From contig NZ_FMXQ01000003.1 of NCBI RefSeq assembly GCF_900104485.1, positions 372,001 to 436,000 of the forward strand: DNA of 64,000 nucleotides. Direction: 5' to 3'. The notes below the pieces were generated by a model. That model saw only the letters and a list, made by a program, of their open reading frames with translations. It had not been told where the DNA came from and searched no databases. The stretch is from Bauldia litoralis. GTDB taxonomy: Bacteria > Pseudomonadota > Alphaproteobacteria > Rhizobiales > Kaistiaceae. This document shows, in pieces, positions 37,473 to 47,941 of the stretch. The first letter of the stretch is position 1, and every line of letters starts with the position of its first letter. Position numbers and translations under genes: made by a program.

Positions 37473-38551
37473 CTTTCCGCTCCTTCCCAGACGGTTGCGG
37501 CGTCCGGCGCCCAGGTCAGCCGGACCTTGTCGCCGATCTCGAGGCCGGCGGCTTCTTCATCGCGGAGGTCGGCCCAGACCAGCGTCCCGTCGCCGATCAC
37601 CGCGCCAATACGAATGCTGTTGCCGAGGTAGACGATCTCGCTCAGCGTCGCCGGGACGCCGCCAACCGCCGCTTCGCCGGTGGCGATCCGCACGGCTTCG
37701 GGCCGAACCGACAGCGTCGCGGCCGCGCCGATGGCCAAGGGCGCCGCGGCAAGCCCCTCGACGGGATCGTCGGCGCCGACGGCGACCGTGACAGCGGTGC
37801 CGGCGACGGCGGTCGTCTTGCCGGGCAGCAGGTTGGTCTGGCCGATGAAGCTGGAGGCGAAGATCGACGCCGGCCGCTTGTAGATCTCGCGCGGCGTGCC
37901 GACCTGGACGATCTTGCCGCGATCCATGATGGCGATGCGATCGGACATGACCAGCGCCTCCGTCTGGTCGTGGGTGACGAAGACGAAAGTTGCGCCGAGC
38001 CTCTTCTGGATGCCGCGCAGTTCGAGCTGCATCTCCTGGCGAAGCTTCTGGTCGAGGGCGGAGAGCGGCTCGTCGAGGAGGAGGACGCTGGGTTCGGCGG
38101 CAAGCGCGCGGGCGAGCGCGACGCGCTGCACCTGGCCGCCGCTCAGCTCGGTCGGTCCCCGCGTGGCGAAGCCATCGAGCCGGACGAGCGCCAGCATCTC
38201 CTCGACCTTCGCGGCGATCCGCGTCCGCGACCAGTTCCGCAGCTTGAGGCTGTAGGCAATGTTGTCGAAGACGTTGAGATGCGGGAAGAGGGCGCCCTGC
38301 TGGAAGACGATGTTGGTCGGCCGGCGGTGCGGCGGCCAGTCGGTAATATCCCGGCCGGAAATCATTACCCGCCCACTCGACGGCGACTCGAAGCCGGCGA
38401 CGATGCGCAGCAGGGTCGATTTTCCGCAGCCGCTGGCGCCGAGCAGCGACACGAACTCGCCGGCCGCGACCGTGAAATCCACCTGCTCCAGCGCAACGGT
38501 GTCGCCGAAACGCTTCTGGACGCCGACGACCTCGACGGTTCCGGTCGTCAT
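37469..38551 (-). CDS. PotA-type ABC transporter ATPase (second Pot-like system)
   Basis: The 360-residue ATPase has Walker A GASGCGKST, Q-loop VFQQGALFPH, signature LSGGQVQRV, Walker B LLLDEPLSALD, the switch THDQTEAL and a TOBE domain whose segment RPEAVRIATG is typical. It overlaps both neighbours by four bases (ATGA), showing coupled translation within the leftward operon of binding protein, two permeases, ATPase and amidohydrolase. Confidence 0.94.
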   Translation of the reverse strand: MTTGTVEVVGVQKRFGDTVALEQVDFTVAAGEFVSLLGASGCGKSTLLRIVAGFESPSSGRVMISGRDITDWPPHRRPTNIVFQQGALFPHLNVFDNIAYSLKLRNWSRTRIAAKVEEMLALVRLDGFATRGPTELSGGQVQRVALARALAAEPSVLLLDEPLSALDQKLRQEMQLELRGIQKRLGATFVFVTHDQTEALVMSDRIAIMDRGKIVQVGTPREIYKRPASIFASSFIGQTNLLPGKTTAVAGTAVTVAVGADDPVEGLAAAPLAIGAAATLSVRPEAVRIATGEAAVGGVPATLSEIVYLGNSIRIGAVIGDGTLVWADLRDEEAAGLEIGDKVRLTWAPDAATVWEGAER

Positions 38552-39333
38552 CGGCGTCGCCTCCCGTAGAGGCTGGAGCCGATGACCAGGGCGACCATGG
38601 TGATCATCAGGACGGAGGCGACGGCGTTGATCGACGGGTCGATGCCGCGACGCATCAGCCCCCACACCAGGACGGGAAGCGTCTGCTGGCTACCGATGTT
38701 GAACCAGGTGACGACAAATTCGTCGAGTGACAGCGCCGCCGCGAGCAGGCCCGCTCCCAGGATCGAAGGCCGGATCAGCGGAAAGGTGATGTCGCGGAAG
38801 GCGCGAAATGGCGATGCGCCGAGATCGCGGGCGGCTTCCAGCACCGAAAAGTCGAAGGTCTCGAGGCGTGCATTCATGGTGAGGATGACGAAGGGGAGGC
38901 AGACGAGAATGTGGCCGAAGGCAGCGTTGCGCAGGCTCTGATGCAGGCCGAGCGCGCTGAAGAAGACGGCCAGCGAGATGCCGATCACCAGCAGGGGAAC
39001 CACCGCCGGCAGCAGACTGGCGCCGAGCAGGGCGCCGCGCAGGCGGGCTCGTTTCATCTTGACGATACCGAAGGCGAAGGCGGCGCCGAGCGTGCCGCAG
39101 CCGACCGCCGAAACCACGGCGAGGATCAGGCTGTTGCGCACCGCCACCCCCATCAGAGGGTTGTCGAAGGCATTGCGGTACCAGTCGAGCGTCAGGCCTT
39201 CGATCGGCAGGCTGAGCCGGGGCGAGTCGGCGAAGGAAAACAGGACGATGACCACGACCGGCGCGTAAAGCAGGAGCAGGACGGCGGCGAGATAGCCGAT
39301 GGCGAAGACCCCCGGGCGGTTGGCTCTCACCAT
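38548..39333 (-). CDS. PotC-type ABC transporter permease (second system)
   Basis: The 261-residue permease has a first span FAIGYLAAVLLLLYAPVVVI and the EAA coupling loop LEAARDLGASPFRAFRDITFPLIRPSILG. ATG 39333 is chosen because it leads straight into the first membrane segment; longer frames upstream are antisense or out-of-frame with the preceding permease. It overlaps the preceding gene by 7 bases. Confidence 0.92.
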   Translation of the reverse strand: MVRANRPGVFAIGYLAAVLLLLYAPVVVIVLFSFADSPRLSLPIEGLTLDWYRNAFDNPLMGVAVRNSLILAVVSAVGCGTLGAAFAFGIVKMKRARLRGALLGASLLPAVVPLLVIGISLAVFFSALGLHQSLRNAAFGHILVCLPFVILTMNARLETFDFSVLEAARDLGASPFRAFRDITFPLIRPSILGAGLLAAALSLDEFVVTWFNIGSQQTLPVLVWGLMRRGIDPSINAVASVLMITMVALVIGSSLYGRRRR

Positions 39334-40226
39334 GTCGTCACCCACCGGATGGCGCGGATGACGGCAAAGTAGATAACCAGAACCAGAGCCATGGTGACGA
39401 AGGCCAGCGCCCCGCCGAGCGGCCAGTTCGAGCCGATGCCGCGGAACTGGTCGGCGATGACGTTGCCGATCATGATTCCCTGGGTCCCGCCGACCAGCGA
39501 GGGCGTGACGAAATCGCCGGCGGCGAGCAGGAAGGAAAAGGCGAAAGCGGTCCGAATGCCGGGCAGCGCCATCGGTACCAGGATGGTGCGGACCAGGTGG
39601 GTGCGCTTCGAGCCGAGGTCGCGGGCAACCTCCAGATGGTCGCGGGAGATGTTGGCCATCGAGGAATAGATCGGCAGCACGGCAAGGGGGATCAGCAATC
39701 CGGTCAGCGTGATGATGGTGGCGAAGTTGCTGTAGATCAGGAATTCCAGCGGCTGGTCGATGATGCCGAGCCACTCGAGCGTCGAGTTGAGCAGGCCCTG
39801 CTTGCCGAGAATCGTCCGCCACGCATAGATCCGGACGAGATAGCCGCTGAACAGGGAGATCAGCGCGAGCTGGAGGATGAGCTGCGCCCAGCGCTCGAAA
39901 ACGAAGCGCATCAGGTAGGACAGGGTGAAGGCAATCGGCACGACGATCAGCGAGGTGATCAGGCCGATCGCCACGGTCCGCACGAGAAGCGCATGATACA
40001 GCGGCGATGTCGCGATCTTCTCGTAATTGACCAGCGAGACATCGGGGACGAGATCGAATCCCTTGGCGCGCCAGAAGCTCAACACGAAGAGACTGGCCAT
40101 CGGTATGGCGAAGAAGACGGCGTAATAGGCGCCGGCCGGAAGCAGCGGCCTTGCCGCCGCCCCGAGCCGAAGCCGTCGCCCGTCGAGGCGGACTCCCAAC
40201 GATGGAGTCGTCATGGAGTCCGCCAT
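39327..40226 (-). CDS. PotB-type ABC transporter permease (second system)
   Basis: The 299-residue permease has a cytoplasmic N-terminus, then LLPAGAYYAVFFAIPMASLFVL as the first of about six spans, and the EAA loop LEVARDLGSKRTHLVRTILVPMALPGI. It lies 15 bases after the binding-protein gene and forms the heterodimeric channel with the PotC-type protein. Confidence 0.92.
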   Translation of the reverse strand: MADSMTTPSLGVRLDGRRLRLGAAARPLLPAGAYYAVFFAIPMASLFVLSFWRAKGFDLVPDVSLVNYEKIATSPLYHALLVRTVAIGLITSLIVVPIAFTLSYLMRFVFERWAQLILQLALISLFSGYLVRIYAWRTILGKQGLLNSTLEWLGIIDQPLEFLIYSNFATIITLTGLLIPLAVLPIYSSMANISRDHLEVARDLGSKRTHLVRTILVPMALPGIRTAFAFSFLLAAGDFVTPSLVGGTQGIMIGNVIADQFRGIGSNWPLGGALAFVTMALVLVIYFAVIRAIRWVTTW

Positions 40227-40241
40227 GATGCCCGGTCGATC

Positions 40242-41399
40242 TCAGGAGAGCTTGAAGGCCTGCCAGGCTTCGACCCAGGCCGAGGCCGGAACAATGTCAG
40301 CATCCGCCTCCTGCGGCGGGAAGACGACCTGGGTGCCCAGCAGCCCGCCGTCCGCCTGACGAACGATATCATAGGGGTAGATGCTGGTGAGTTCAGCCGG
40401 CATCAACGGCATCGCAGCCTCGACGGTGCAGCCCGAGCCGAGTTCGGTGGCGATCGCCGCGTTGGCCTCCGCCGAGGTCATGAAGTCGATGAAGGCGTAG
40501 GCGTTGTCCGGGTTCGGCGCGTCGAGCGCAATGGCATAGGCGTCCTCCCAGTAATAGGTGCCGTCGACGGCCGGCGTGCCGACGACCAGGGTGACGCCCT
40601 TCTCCTTGGCGATCTGCGTCTGGTAGGCCCAGCCGGCGAGACCCATCGACGCGTCGCCGCGGACCATCACGTCGGCCATGTCGGCGAAGGAGGCGGCGAT
40701 GGTGACAATGTTGGGTTTCACGCTCAAGAGCGCGTCGATCGCGGCCTGGAGCTGGTCCGCGGTCAGCTTGCTCGGATCCTCGGCGCCGATCGACTTGGCG
40801 AAGACCCAGATATTGCCGAAGGGGTCGTCGGTCATGACGAGTTCGCCCTTGTATTTCGGGTCGGCGAAATCGGTGTATTTGGGCGGGACGCCATCCCACT
40901 TGTCGGGATTGTAGACGCAGGGCTCGTCGCCCCAGATCAGCGGAATGCCGTAGGTCTGGCCGCCCTTGGTCAGCCAGGAGGCATCCTTGAAGGCAGGGAA
41001 GAGGCCGGCGGCGTTGGGGATGCGCGACATGTCCAGCGGCGCGAACAGCTCGGTCCCGGACTCGAGAATGGCGCGCTGGAAATCCTTGTTCGGCGTCATG
41101 AGGTCGATGGTGCCGCGTCCGCCGGTGTTGAAGCGGGTCAGGGCTTCGTCGCCGGAAACCTGGAACGACGCCTGCAGCTGAATGCCATTGTCGTCCAGGA
41201 AGGTCTTGGCCACATTGGCGCCGTGCTCGCCGTCCCAGCCGAAATAGTTCAGCGGGCCACCGAGTTCGGCCGCGGAAGCGGAGCGGGGCGAGCCGAGGAC
41301 CGTCACGGCGGTGAGGGCGGCTGAACCCTGCAGAAAGCGGCGGCGGCTGAAACTGGCATTGAGCTTCTGGTCCAAGAGGCCTTTGACAACGTCCCTCAC
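40242..41399 (-). CDS. PotD-type ABC transporter substrate-binding protein with Tat signal
   Basis: The 385-residue periplasmic protein carries a twin-arginine export signal: SRRRFLQGSAALTAVTVLG after a 17-residue n-region, with cleavage near PRSASAAE. The mature part has the PotD layout: NYFGWDGEHGANVAKTFLDD, DLMTPNKDFQRAILESG, YGIPLIWGDEPCVYNPDKW and ANAAIATELGSGC. Tat export implies folding before secretion, unusual but known in this family. It is the first gene of the leftward operon, expressed from a promoter overlapping a TetR-type palindrome at 41589-41614. Ligand unknown. Confidence 0.92.
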   Translation of the reverse strand: MRDVVKGLLDQKLNASFSRRRFLQGSAALTAVTVLGSPRSASAAELGGPLNYFGWDGEHGANVAKTFLDDNGIQLQASFQVSGDEALTRFNTGGRGTIDLMTPNKDFQRAILESGTELFAPLDMSRIPNAAGLFPAFKDASWLTKGGQTYGIPLIWGDEPCVYNPDKWDGVPPKYTDFADPKYKGELVMTDDPFGNIWVFAKSIGAEDPSKLTADQLQAAIDALLSVKPNIVTIAASFADMADVMVRGDASMGLAGWAYQTQIAKEKGVTLVVGTPAVDGTYYWEDAYAIALDAPNPDNAYAFIDFMTSAEANAAIATELGSGCTVEAAMPLMPAELTSIYPYDIVRQADGGLLGTQVVFPPQEADADIVPASAWVEAWQAFKLS

Positions 41400-41588
41400 G
41401 GCGATCTCCTTGTTGACTGGAAGGTTGGGCGCCGGCCTTTTCGCGGGCGCTTCCGGCTGTTCATTTTCAATGACTTGAAGGTGCCGATGCCGAGCGTCGT
41501 CGGGCAGGCATCCGGACGAGAACCCGATGGGATGGAGCGCAGCCGCCTTGTCTTGTCGTCATTGTGCCGTTGCCTCCGCCTTCCCAAG

Positions 41589-41614
41589 ATACTAACTTAC
41601 TGGTAAGTCAGTAT
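41589..41614. promoter_or_regulatory. TetR-type palindromic operator
   Basis: The left arm ATACTAACTTAC (41589-41600) and right arm GTAAGTCAGTAT (41603-41614) are inverted repeats around TG, with a single mismatched pair. This 26-base near-perfect palindrome lies between the divergent PotD-type and tetR genes and is the obvious target of the adjacent TetR protein. Confidence 0.75.
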
Positions 41615-41622
41615 CGAGTCAA
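41594..41622 (-). promoter_or_regulatory. Candidate promoter of the leftward PotD-type operon
   Basis: Reading leftward, TTGACT (41622-41617) is a good -35 match, followed after 17 bases by TAAGTT (41599-41594), a poor -10 match. The palindromic operator covers the spacer and -10, which would let the TetR protein block transcription. Confidence 0.4.
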
Positions 41623-41753
41623 CGCGGCGACCGCCCGATGCGCGGGCAATGGTTTGCCTTTCACGCGCTAATCTGCGCGGAAATCAGGCAATCCGGGTGG
41701 GGCCGCCGCAGCGAATCCGGTACCGTGGGCGGTGATGAAAACGGCGGAACCTC

Positions 41754-42377
41754 ATGCGCAACCGGATCAAGACCCTGGCCCTGGACCTGCTGATCCAGCA
41801 CGGATACCGCGGGGTGAGCTTTGGCGATCTGGCGACCGCTCTCGATACGACGCGCGCCAATATTCACTATCACTTCGGCAACAAGCAATCGCTGGTCGAG
41901 GAAGTGCTGATCGACTACATCGATGAAACGAAGAAGGTGATGGAGACGGTCTGGAACGATCCGGACATGCCGTTCATCGAAAAGATCGAACGAAATGTCG
42001 CCTTCAGCCGCAAGCGCTACCTCAAATACAATCGTCCGAACAAGGAGGGGCGTCCCTGGAGCCTCATTGCCCGCATGCGCCAGGACAGCAACGTATTGAC
42101 GCAGAAGAGCCACGATGCGTTACAGGATTTTGCCGCGCATCTTCATGCTTCAATTGGTCATGCACTCGAGACCGCGATCGAGCGCAAGGAATTCTCAAGA
42201 TCGATGCCGGTTGACGACGTCGCGTTGCAGCTTTTCAGCATCGCCAACAGCGCCGCCCCGATCACCCAGGATTCCGGCAATTTCGATCGGCTGGAGCAAC
42301 TTTATCTCGGCTTTGCCCGGATCGTCGGGCGGGCTTTCGGGACACGGGAAACGGGGCCGGACGGCGCCGGGCGGTAG
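41754..42377 (+). CDS. TetR-family transcriptional regulator
   Basis: The 207-residue protein has the TetR N-terminal DNA-binding domain: IKTLALDLLIQHGYRGVSFGDLATALD, then TRANIHYHFGNKQSLVEEVL, the classical recognition helix and HFGNK turn. The helical C-terminal ligand domain follows. It is divergent from the PotD-type importer and amidohydrolase operon and lies 140 bases from a near-perfect palindrome, so it most likely represses that operon and itself, released by the imported compound. That ligand is unknown. Confidence 0.88.
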   Translation: MRNRIKTLALDLLIQHGYRGVSFGDLATALDTTRANIHYHFGNKQSLVEEVLIDYIDETKKVMETVWNDPDMPFIEKIERNVAFSRKRYLKYNRPNKEGRPWSLIARMRQDSNVLTQKSHDALQDFAAHLHASIGHALETAIERKEFSRSMPVDDVALQLFSIANSAAPITQDSGNFDRLEQLYLGFARIVGRAFGTRETGPDGAGR

Positions 42378-42446
42378 GCCGGACGCTCGCAGGGCAGGGA
42401 CGAGACGCCGGGAAACGGTGCCGTCCCGGTGCGACGGGATTCGAAC

Positions 42447-45400
42447 TCAGCCTTCGGCTGGAATCACCTCGTCAGTCGCCGGCTTTTCCGCCACCGGCTC
42501 CTTGCGGCCGGTGGTCATCGCCCGCAGTCGGGCGAAGAGGACGAACAGCGCCGGGATGAAGATGATGCCGACGACCGTCGCGGCCAGCATGCCGCCGAGC
42601 ACGGTGACGCCGACCGAGCGGCGACTGCCGGCACCGGCGCCGCTGGCGAGCGCCAGGGGCAGGACGCCGAGGATGAAGGAGAAGGCGGTCATCATCACGG
42701 CGCGGAAGCGGAGCCGGGCGGCTTCCTCGGCGGCTTCGGCGAAGGGCTTGCCGGAATCCGACAGGCTCTTGGCGAACTCGACGATGAGGATGGCGTTCTT
42801 CGCCGCCAGGCCGATCAGCAGCACCAGGCCGACCTGGGCATAGACATTCAGCGCGACGCCGAAGATGGCCAGCACCCCGAAGGCGCCGAAGGCGGCGAAG
42901 ACCACCGACAGCATCACCGGCAGCGGCGTCGTCCAGCTCTCATACTGGGCGACGAGGAACAGATAGGCGAAGAGGATCGACAGGAGCATGATCAGTGAAC
43001 CGGCGGCGCCGGCCTTGATCTCCTCCAGCGTCATGCCGGTCCATTCATAGGTGAAGCCCTGCGGCAGGGCGGTGGCGGCGATGGATTCCATCGCGGCAAT
43101 CGCCTGGCCCGAACTCTTGTCGGCGGCCGCGTCGCCGTTGACCGTGGCGGAGCGGTAGAGGTTGTAGCGCTCGATGGTCTCCGGCCCGAAGATCGGGGTG
43201 ACGGTGACCAGCGAATTCATCGGCACCATGGCGCCGTCGCGGTTGCGGACGAAGAGATCGCCGATCTGCTCCGGCGTGGCGCGGCGGTCCGCCTCGGCCT
43301 GAACGAAGACCCGGTACAGACGACCGAACTTGTTGAAGTCGTTGACGTAATACGAGCCGAAATTGGCGGCCAGCACCTGGAAGACGGCGCCGACATCGAC
43401 GCCGCGGGTCTTGGCGATCTCACGGTCGAGATCGATGAAATACTGCGGCGCGTTGGCCTGGAAGGTGCTGAACACGCGGCTGAGATCGGGGTTGCCGTTG
43501 GCCTCGATGATGACGCTGTTGACCGCCCCGGCAAGGTCGGCTGGCGGCCGGCCCTCGGTGTCCTGGAGGACAAATTCGAAACCGCCGGTGGCGCCGAGGC
43601 CGGGAATCGGCGGCGGGTTGAACGGGCGCACGGTGGCATCGGGCATGGCCAGCAGCTTCGGCGCGGCGCTCATCAGGATGCCGCGCAGGCCGGTCTCGGG
43701 CGTGGTGCGTTCGTCCCACGGCTCGAGGATGGCGATGGCGAAGGCCGAGTTGGGGGAGACCGCACCCGACAGGATGCTGTAGCCGCCGACCGAGAGGACA
43801 TTGGCGACCCCGGGGGTGGCGCTGAGGATCTCCTCGACTTCGGCGATCACCGCCGAGGTGCGCGACAGGGCGGCGCCGTCGGGGAGCTTGATGTCGACGA
43901 AGAAGGCGCCGCGATCCTCCGGCGGCAGGAAGCCGGTCGGGATCGAGGAAGCAAGCCAGCCGGTGGCGACGGCGAAACCGAGGAATGCGACGACGGTGAC
44001 AACCGTCGCCCGCAGCAGGCGGCGGACGATCCTGATGTAGCCGTTTCGGCTGACATCGAGGCCCTTCTCGAACCATGCCAGCGGCCCGCGCCTGGCCGCC
44101 TTGCTCGGGCGCAGGATGGTGGCGCAGAGGGCGGGGCTGAGGGTCAGGGCGTTGATCGAGGAGAAGCCGACGGCGAAGGCGATGGTCGCAGCGAACTGGA
44201 CGAAGAGGCGGCCGGTGAGGCCCGGGGTGAAGGCGATCGGGACGAAGACCGCCAGCAGCACCAGCGTGGTGGCGATCACCGGGCCGGTGACCTCCGCCAT
44301 CGCCTTGCGGGTCGCGGCCTTCGGGTCGAGTCCGTCGTCCATGTGGCGCTGGACATTCTCGACGACGATGATCGCGTCGTCGACGACGATGCCGATCGCC
44401 AGGATGAGGCCGAACAGGCTGACAGTGTTGATGGTGAAGCCGAGGACGGCCAGGGCGGCGAAGGTGGTGATCAGCGATACCGGGATGGCGATCGCCGGGA
44501 TCAGCGTCGAGCGCCAGTCCTGAAGGAAGACGAAGACGACGAGGACGACGAGCACCAGCGCCTGGAACAGGGTGACGACAACCTCCTCGATCGAGCTCTC
44601 GACGTAGAGGGTCGTGTCGTAGGTGATGTCGTAGGCGAGATCGGTGGGGAAGCGGTCGGCGAGTTCGTCCATCCGCGCCCGCACGCCCTTGGCGACATCG
44701 AGGGCATTGGCGTCGGGGAGCTGGTAGATGGCGATCAGGGCGGCCGGCGAACCGTCGAGCTGGCCAAACCAGCTGTAGGTGGCGGCGCCGAGTTCGACGC
44801 GGGCGACATCGGACAGCCGGATGATCGTGCCGTCCTGGCTGGCGCGGATGATGATATTCTCGAATTCGGCCGCGTCGGTGAGCCGGCCCTTGGCCTGCAA
44901 CGGGTACTGGAACTGCTGGCCGGTCGGCGACGGCTCGGCGCCGATGGCGCCGGGAGAGACCTGGATGTTCTGGTCCTGGATCGCCTGGATGACGTCCGAG
45001 GCGGTCAGGCCGAGGCTGGTCAGGCGATCGGGCTCGAGCCAGATCCGCATGCCGTAGTCGCGGGCGCCGAGGATCGACACCGAGGCAACGCCGGGGACGC
45101 GGGCGAGATTGTCGCTGACATTGATGCTGGCGTAATTGCTGAGGAAGACGTCGTCATAGGTGTTGTTCGGCGAGAAGACCGACAGCACCATCAGCATCGA
45201 GGTCGACTGCTTGTTGACGACGACGCCCTGGCGATTGACTTCCTCGGGCAGCCGCGAAGTGGTCGTCGCGACCCGGTTCTGGACGTTGACCTGGGCCTGG
45301 TCGGCATCGGTGCCGACCTCGAAGGTGACCGTCAGGCTGTAGCTGCCGTCGTTCGAGCTCTTGGAGGACATGTAGCTCATGCCCTCGACGCCATTGACCT

Positions 45401-45602
45401 CCGGCTCGATCACCGCGGCGACGGTCTGCTCGACGACCTCGGCATTGGCGCCGGGATAGGTAGCCGTCACCTGGACCTGCGGCGGCGTCAGTTCCGGGAA
45501 TTCGGCTATCGGCAGGGACAGCATCGACAGAAGCCCGGCAATCACCATGACGATGGCGATGACGAAGGCGAATTTCGGCCGATCGATGAAGAAGGCGCTC
45601 AT
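42447..45602 (-). CDS. RND efflux pump inner-membrane transporter (AcrB/MexB family)
   Basis: The 1051-residue protein has the standard length and two-fold layout of HAE1-type multidrug pumps. A first transmembrane helix ([21 protein letters not shown]) is followed by a large periplasmic domain, helices 2-6 with [21 protein letters not shown] (the proton-relay aspartate pair), a second periplasmic domain, and a last membrane block with [20 protein letters not shown]. It exports lipophilic compounds by proton antiport through a tripartite complex. It lies 2 bases downstream of the adaptor gene. No outer-membrane channel gene follows in the window, so TolC would be supplied from elsewhere. Confidence 0.96.
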   Translation of the reverse strand: MSAFFIDRPKFAFVIAIVMVIAGLLSMLSLPIAEFPELTPPQVQVTATYPGANAEVVEQTVAAVIEPEVNGVEGMSYMSSKSSNDGSYSLTVTFEVGTDADQAQVNVQNRVATTTSRLPEEVNRQGVVVNKQSTSMLMVLSVFSPNNTYDDVFLSNYASINVSDNLARVPGVASVSILGARDYGMRIWLEPDRLTSLGLTASDVIQAIQDQNIQVSPGAIGAEPSPTGQQFQYPLQAKGRLTDAAEFENIIIRASQDGTIIRLSDVARVELGAATYSWFGQLDGSPAALIAIYQLPDANALDVAKGVRARMDELADRFPTDLAYDITYDTTLYVESSIEEVVVTLFQALVLVVLVVFVFLQDWRSTLIPAIAIPVSLITTFAALAVLGFTINTVSLFGLILAIGIVVDDAIIVVENVQRHMDDGLDPKAATRKAMAEVTGPVIATTLVLLAVFVPIAFTPGLTGRLFVQFAATIAFAVGFSSINALTLSPALCATILRPSKAARRGPLAWFEKGLDVSRNGYIRIVRRLLRATVVTVVAFLGFAVATGWLASSIPTGFLPPEDRGAFFVDIKLPDGAALSRTSAVIAEVEEILSATPGVANVLSVGGYSILSGAVSPNSAFAIAILEPWDERTTPETGLRGILMSAAPKLLAMPDATVRPFNPPPIPGLGATGGFEFVLQDTEGRPPADLAGAVNSVIIEANGNPDLSRVFSTFQANAPQYFIDLDREIAKTRGVDVGAVFQVLAANFGSYYVNDFNKFGRLYRVFVQAEADRRATPEQIGDLFVRNRDGAMVPMNSLVTVTPIFGPETIERYNLYRSATVNGDAAADKSSGQAIAAMESIAATALPQGFTYEWTGMTLEEIKAGAAGSLIMLLSILFAYLFLVAQYESWTTPLPVMLSVVFAAFGAFGVLAIFGVALNVYAQVGLVLLIGLAAKNAILIVEFAKSLSDSGKPFAEAAEEAARLRFRAVMMTAFSFILGVLPLALASGAGAGSRRSVGVTVLGGMLAATVVGIIFIPALFVLFARLRAMTTGRKEPVAEKPATDEVIPAEG

Positions 45603-45604
45603 CG

Positions 45605-46747
45605 TCAGTCACCCGCCGCTGGCGTGCTGGCGGCGACGGCCGTGACCTCTCCGCCCGGCCTGACCTTCTGGATTCCGTCGATGATGATCAGTTCGCCCTC
45701 GGTCAGTCCCTCAAGCACGACGATGTCGGTGCCGCTGCGATCCCCGGTCACGATCTGGCGCAGCTCGACCTTGGAGTCTTCGTCGACGACGAGGACGAAG
45801 GCGCCGCTCTGGTTCAACTGCACCGCGACCTGCGGAATAAGGATCTGCTCGGTGGGCTCCGTGCTGGTCAGGATGACGTTGACGAACAGGCCGGGAACCA
45901 GGATGCGGTCCGGATTGGCGAAGTCGATATAGACGCGCACCGTGCCGGTGCTCGGATCGACCTGGTTGTCGGCAAAAGCGACGGTGCCGTCCTCGGAGAA
46001 GACTTCGCCATTGGCGAGGCGGATGCGCGGCACGAGGTCGGGTATGTCCCCGGCCTCGATCATGCCCATGACGGTCAGGTACTGTCGCTCGGCCAGCGAG
46101 AAGCCGACGCGGATGGGGTCGAGGTCGATGACCGTCGCCAGGATGCCGCTGTCCGGCCCGATCAGGTTGCCGATATCGACGGCGCTGCGGCCGACCCGGC
46201 CATCAATGGGGGAGCGGATTTCGGTATAGCCAAGGTTCAGCTTCGCCGTGGCGAGGTCGGCCTCCGCCGAGGCCACGTCCGCCTTGGCCTTGGCCTGCCC
46301 GGCAATCGCCTCGTCGAGATTGGCCTGGGTCAACGTATCCTTTTCGGCCAGCACGCGGGTCCGCTCAAGCTTCGCGTCGGCCTCGATGAAGACGGCCTGG
46401 GCGCGCTCGACGCCGGCGGTCGCGGCCGAAACCTTGGCGTCGAACTCGGCCGGGTCGATCTTGAACAGCAGGCTGTCCTTGGCGATCTGCTCGCCTTCCT
46501 TGAAGTCTTCGGCGATCAGATAGCCGGTGACCCGGGCGCGGATGTCGACGGTGTGAAATGCCTCGGTCTTGCCGACGAATTCCTGGGACCGGGAGAAATC
46601 CTGGAGCGTGACCGGGACGACCGTCACGGCCGGCGGCGGCGTGGCCGACGCGACGGGCGCGGCGCCGTCGCCGCAGCCGGCCAACAGGCCGGCAACCGAG
46701 ACCAAGACGACGACCGCAACCGATCTCGACACATTCACAGGCGCCAT
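45605..46747 (-). CDS. RND efflux periplasmic adaptor lipoprotein (AcrA/MexA family)
   Basis: The 380-residue membrane-fusion protein has a lipoprotein signal ([15 protein letters not shown], lipobox LAGC). It then has the beta-barrel and lipoyl segments [22 protein letters not shown], an alpha-hairpin of about 60 residues with coiled-coil character ([23 protein letters not shown]), [22 protein letters not shown], and a C-terminal membrane-proximal domain. ATG 46747 leads into the lipoprotein signal. It bridges the RND transporter and an outer-membrane channel. No dedicated repressor lies immediately upstream; the GntR gene beyond is linked to a sugar operon instead. Confidence 0.93.
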   Translation of the reverse strand: MAPVNVSRSVAVVVLVSVAGLLAGCGDGAAPVASATPPPAVTVVPVTLQDFSRSQEFVGKTEAFHTVDIRARVTGYLIAEDFKEGEQIAKDSLLFKIDPAEFDAKVSAATAGVERAQAVFIEADAKLERTRVLAEKDTLTQANLDEAIAGQAKAKADVASAEADLATAKLNLGYTEIRSPIDGRVGRSAVDIGNLIGPDSGILATVIDLDPIRVGFSLAERQYLTVMGMIEAGDIPDLVPRIRLANGEVFSEDGTVAFADNQVDPSTGTVRVYIDFANPDRILVPGLFVNVILTSTEPTEQILIPQVAVQLNQSGAFVLVVDEDSKVELRQIVTGDRSGTDIVVLEGLTEGELIIIDGIQKVRPGGEVTAVAASTPAAGD

Positions 46748-46945
46748 GCCCCATCCCCTTCCACAGCGTCTTGCCCGGGCAAATCGGCCCCGGCTGCTTC
46801 GTGCCGCCAAGGTGCCGGGCCGGGCGCGGATAAGCAAGCACTCGCTGCATCGGCGTTTGCAAACATGAGGGGCGGGGCTCGAGGTCGCCGAACCGGTGAA
46901 AACCCGGACCGTAGCCGCCACCCGCAACCCCCTCGGAATCGCCTG

Positions 46946-47716
46946 TCAGGCAGGCTCCAGGATCGTGTGCTTCAGGATGTTCTCAAGCGTCGCGTCGAGG
47001 TGGTCGCGCATCGCCCGGGCGGCTTTCCTGGAATCGTGCTTCTCGAGGGCAGCCAGGATTGCCTTGTGCTGGTTGAGGGTCAGCTTTCCCTGCCCGGGCT
47101 TCGGCAAGACGAGCAGGCGCCCGCGATCGATCTGGGCCTTGCAGATGTCGACCGTCCGCCAGAGCATGTGCAACTGGTTGATATCGGCGATGTAGCGATG
47201 GAAGGCATCGTCGCTTTCGATGGCGTCGATGAAGCGTTCCTCGGCGAGCAGATCCTCGTGCCGCTGGATGATGCTCCGCAGGTTCCGGGCATGAACGTCG
47301 TTCATCCGCTTGGCCGCGCGCGTAACGCTTTCCACTTCAAGGGCGGAGCGGATGACGAAGGCTTCCTCGATCGCTTCGCGCCCGATCTGCGCCACGAAGG
47401 TGCCGCTCTGGGCAAAGACCTCGACCAGCCCCTCGTCGCTCAGCCGCTTGACCGCCTCGCGCACCGGCGTTCGGGAAACGCCGAGGCGATCGGCGATGGC
47501 GATTTCGTTGATCGGTTCGCCCGGCTTCAGTGCGCCGGTGATGATCAGGCGGCGGACCAGCGTGTAGATCTGCCCGCGCAAGGACAAGGCGCGATCGATC
47601 ATCGTTCCGCTGAGGGCGAAATAGGTGTCGTCGCGCCGTTCGTGTCCCGCCCTGCGAGGGGCCGGTTCGCGCGTCGTCGCCTTCATCTGGGCTACCCTGC
47701 TCATGCCTTTTAACAT
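46946..47716 (-). CDS. GntR/FCD-family transcriptional regulator
   Basis: The protein (256 residues from ATG 47716) has a basic disordered lead. The winged helix follows: LRGQIYTLVRRLIITGALKPG, then INEIAIADRLGVSRTPVREAVKRLSDEGLVEV. An FCD domain comes last, with the metal-site pattern SDDAFHRYI, NQHKAIL and RDHLDATL. ATG 47704 and 47686 are possible starts; 47686 has AGGG 8 bases upstream, so the N-terminus is unsure. It is divergent from the sugar operon starting at 47942. Identical 17-base sequences in front of that operon and in front of its binding-protein gene are its likely sites. Confidence 0.87.
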   Translation of the reverse strand: MLKGMSRVAQMKATTREPAPRRAGHERRDDTYFALSGTMIDRALSLRGQIYTLVRRLIITGALKPGEPINEIAIADRLGVSRTPVREAVKRLSDEGLVEVFAQSGTFVAQIGREAIEEAFVIRSALEVESVTRAAKRMNDVHARNLRSIIQRHEDLLAEERFIDAIESDDAFHRYIADINQLHMLWRTVDICKAQIDRGRLLVLPKPGQGKLTLNQHKAILAALEKHDSRKAARAMRDHLDATLENILKHTILEPA

Positions 47717-47783
47717 GTCAGTTCAAATGTGAATTAACAAGCCGGATTACCTTCCGGAAACGGCAAAACGGTTCGCTTGATTG

Positions 47784-47800
47784 AACTGTTATATTAGTGT
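47784..47800. promoter_or_regulatory. Repeated regulatory element, copy 1
   Basis: AACTGTTATATTAGTGT at 47784-47800 lies about 140 bases before the oxidoreductase gene and between it and the divergent gntR. An identical copy occurs at 51682-51698 in front of the binding-protein gene of the same locus. It is AT-rich in a GC-rich window and contains a TATATT box. It is the likely GntR target or a shared promoter core. Confidence 0.65.
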
Positions 47801-47941
47801 TATGCGGACTGACGGACGTTGTCGAGTGCGACCAGAACGCGGTGGGAGGCCCGCGCTGCACCGTCAACGCGTATCACCCCCATTCGGATTCGACTGCTGC
47901 CCCCGGCCGACCGGCCGGCGCGGCCCATCCAGGAAGCGGAC

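Larger units (their letters stand above)
41400..41753. other. Divergent intergenic region between PotD-type gene and tetR
   Basis: These 354 bases hold the operator and promoter listed separately at 41589-41622 and otherwise no recognisable gene. The stretch from 41400 to 41588 would be a leader of about 190 bases for the leftward operon; I see no known riboswitch pattern in it. Confidence 0.5.

Noticed and set aside
46855-46864. GTTTGCAAAC palindrome upstream of the RND adaptor gene as a repressor operator
   Set aside because: It is only ten bases long, no TetR-type gene adjoins it, and such short palindromes arise often by chance.
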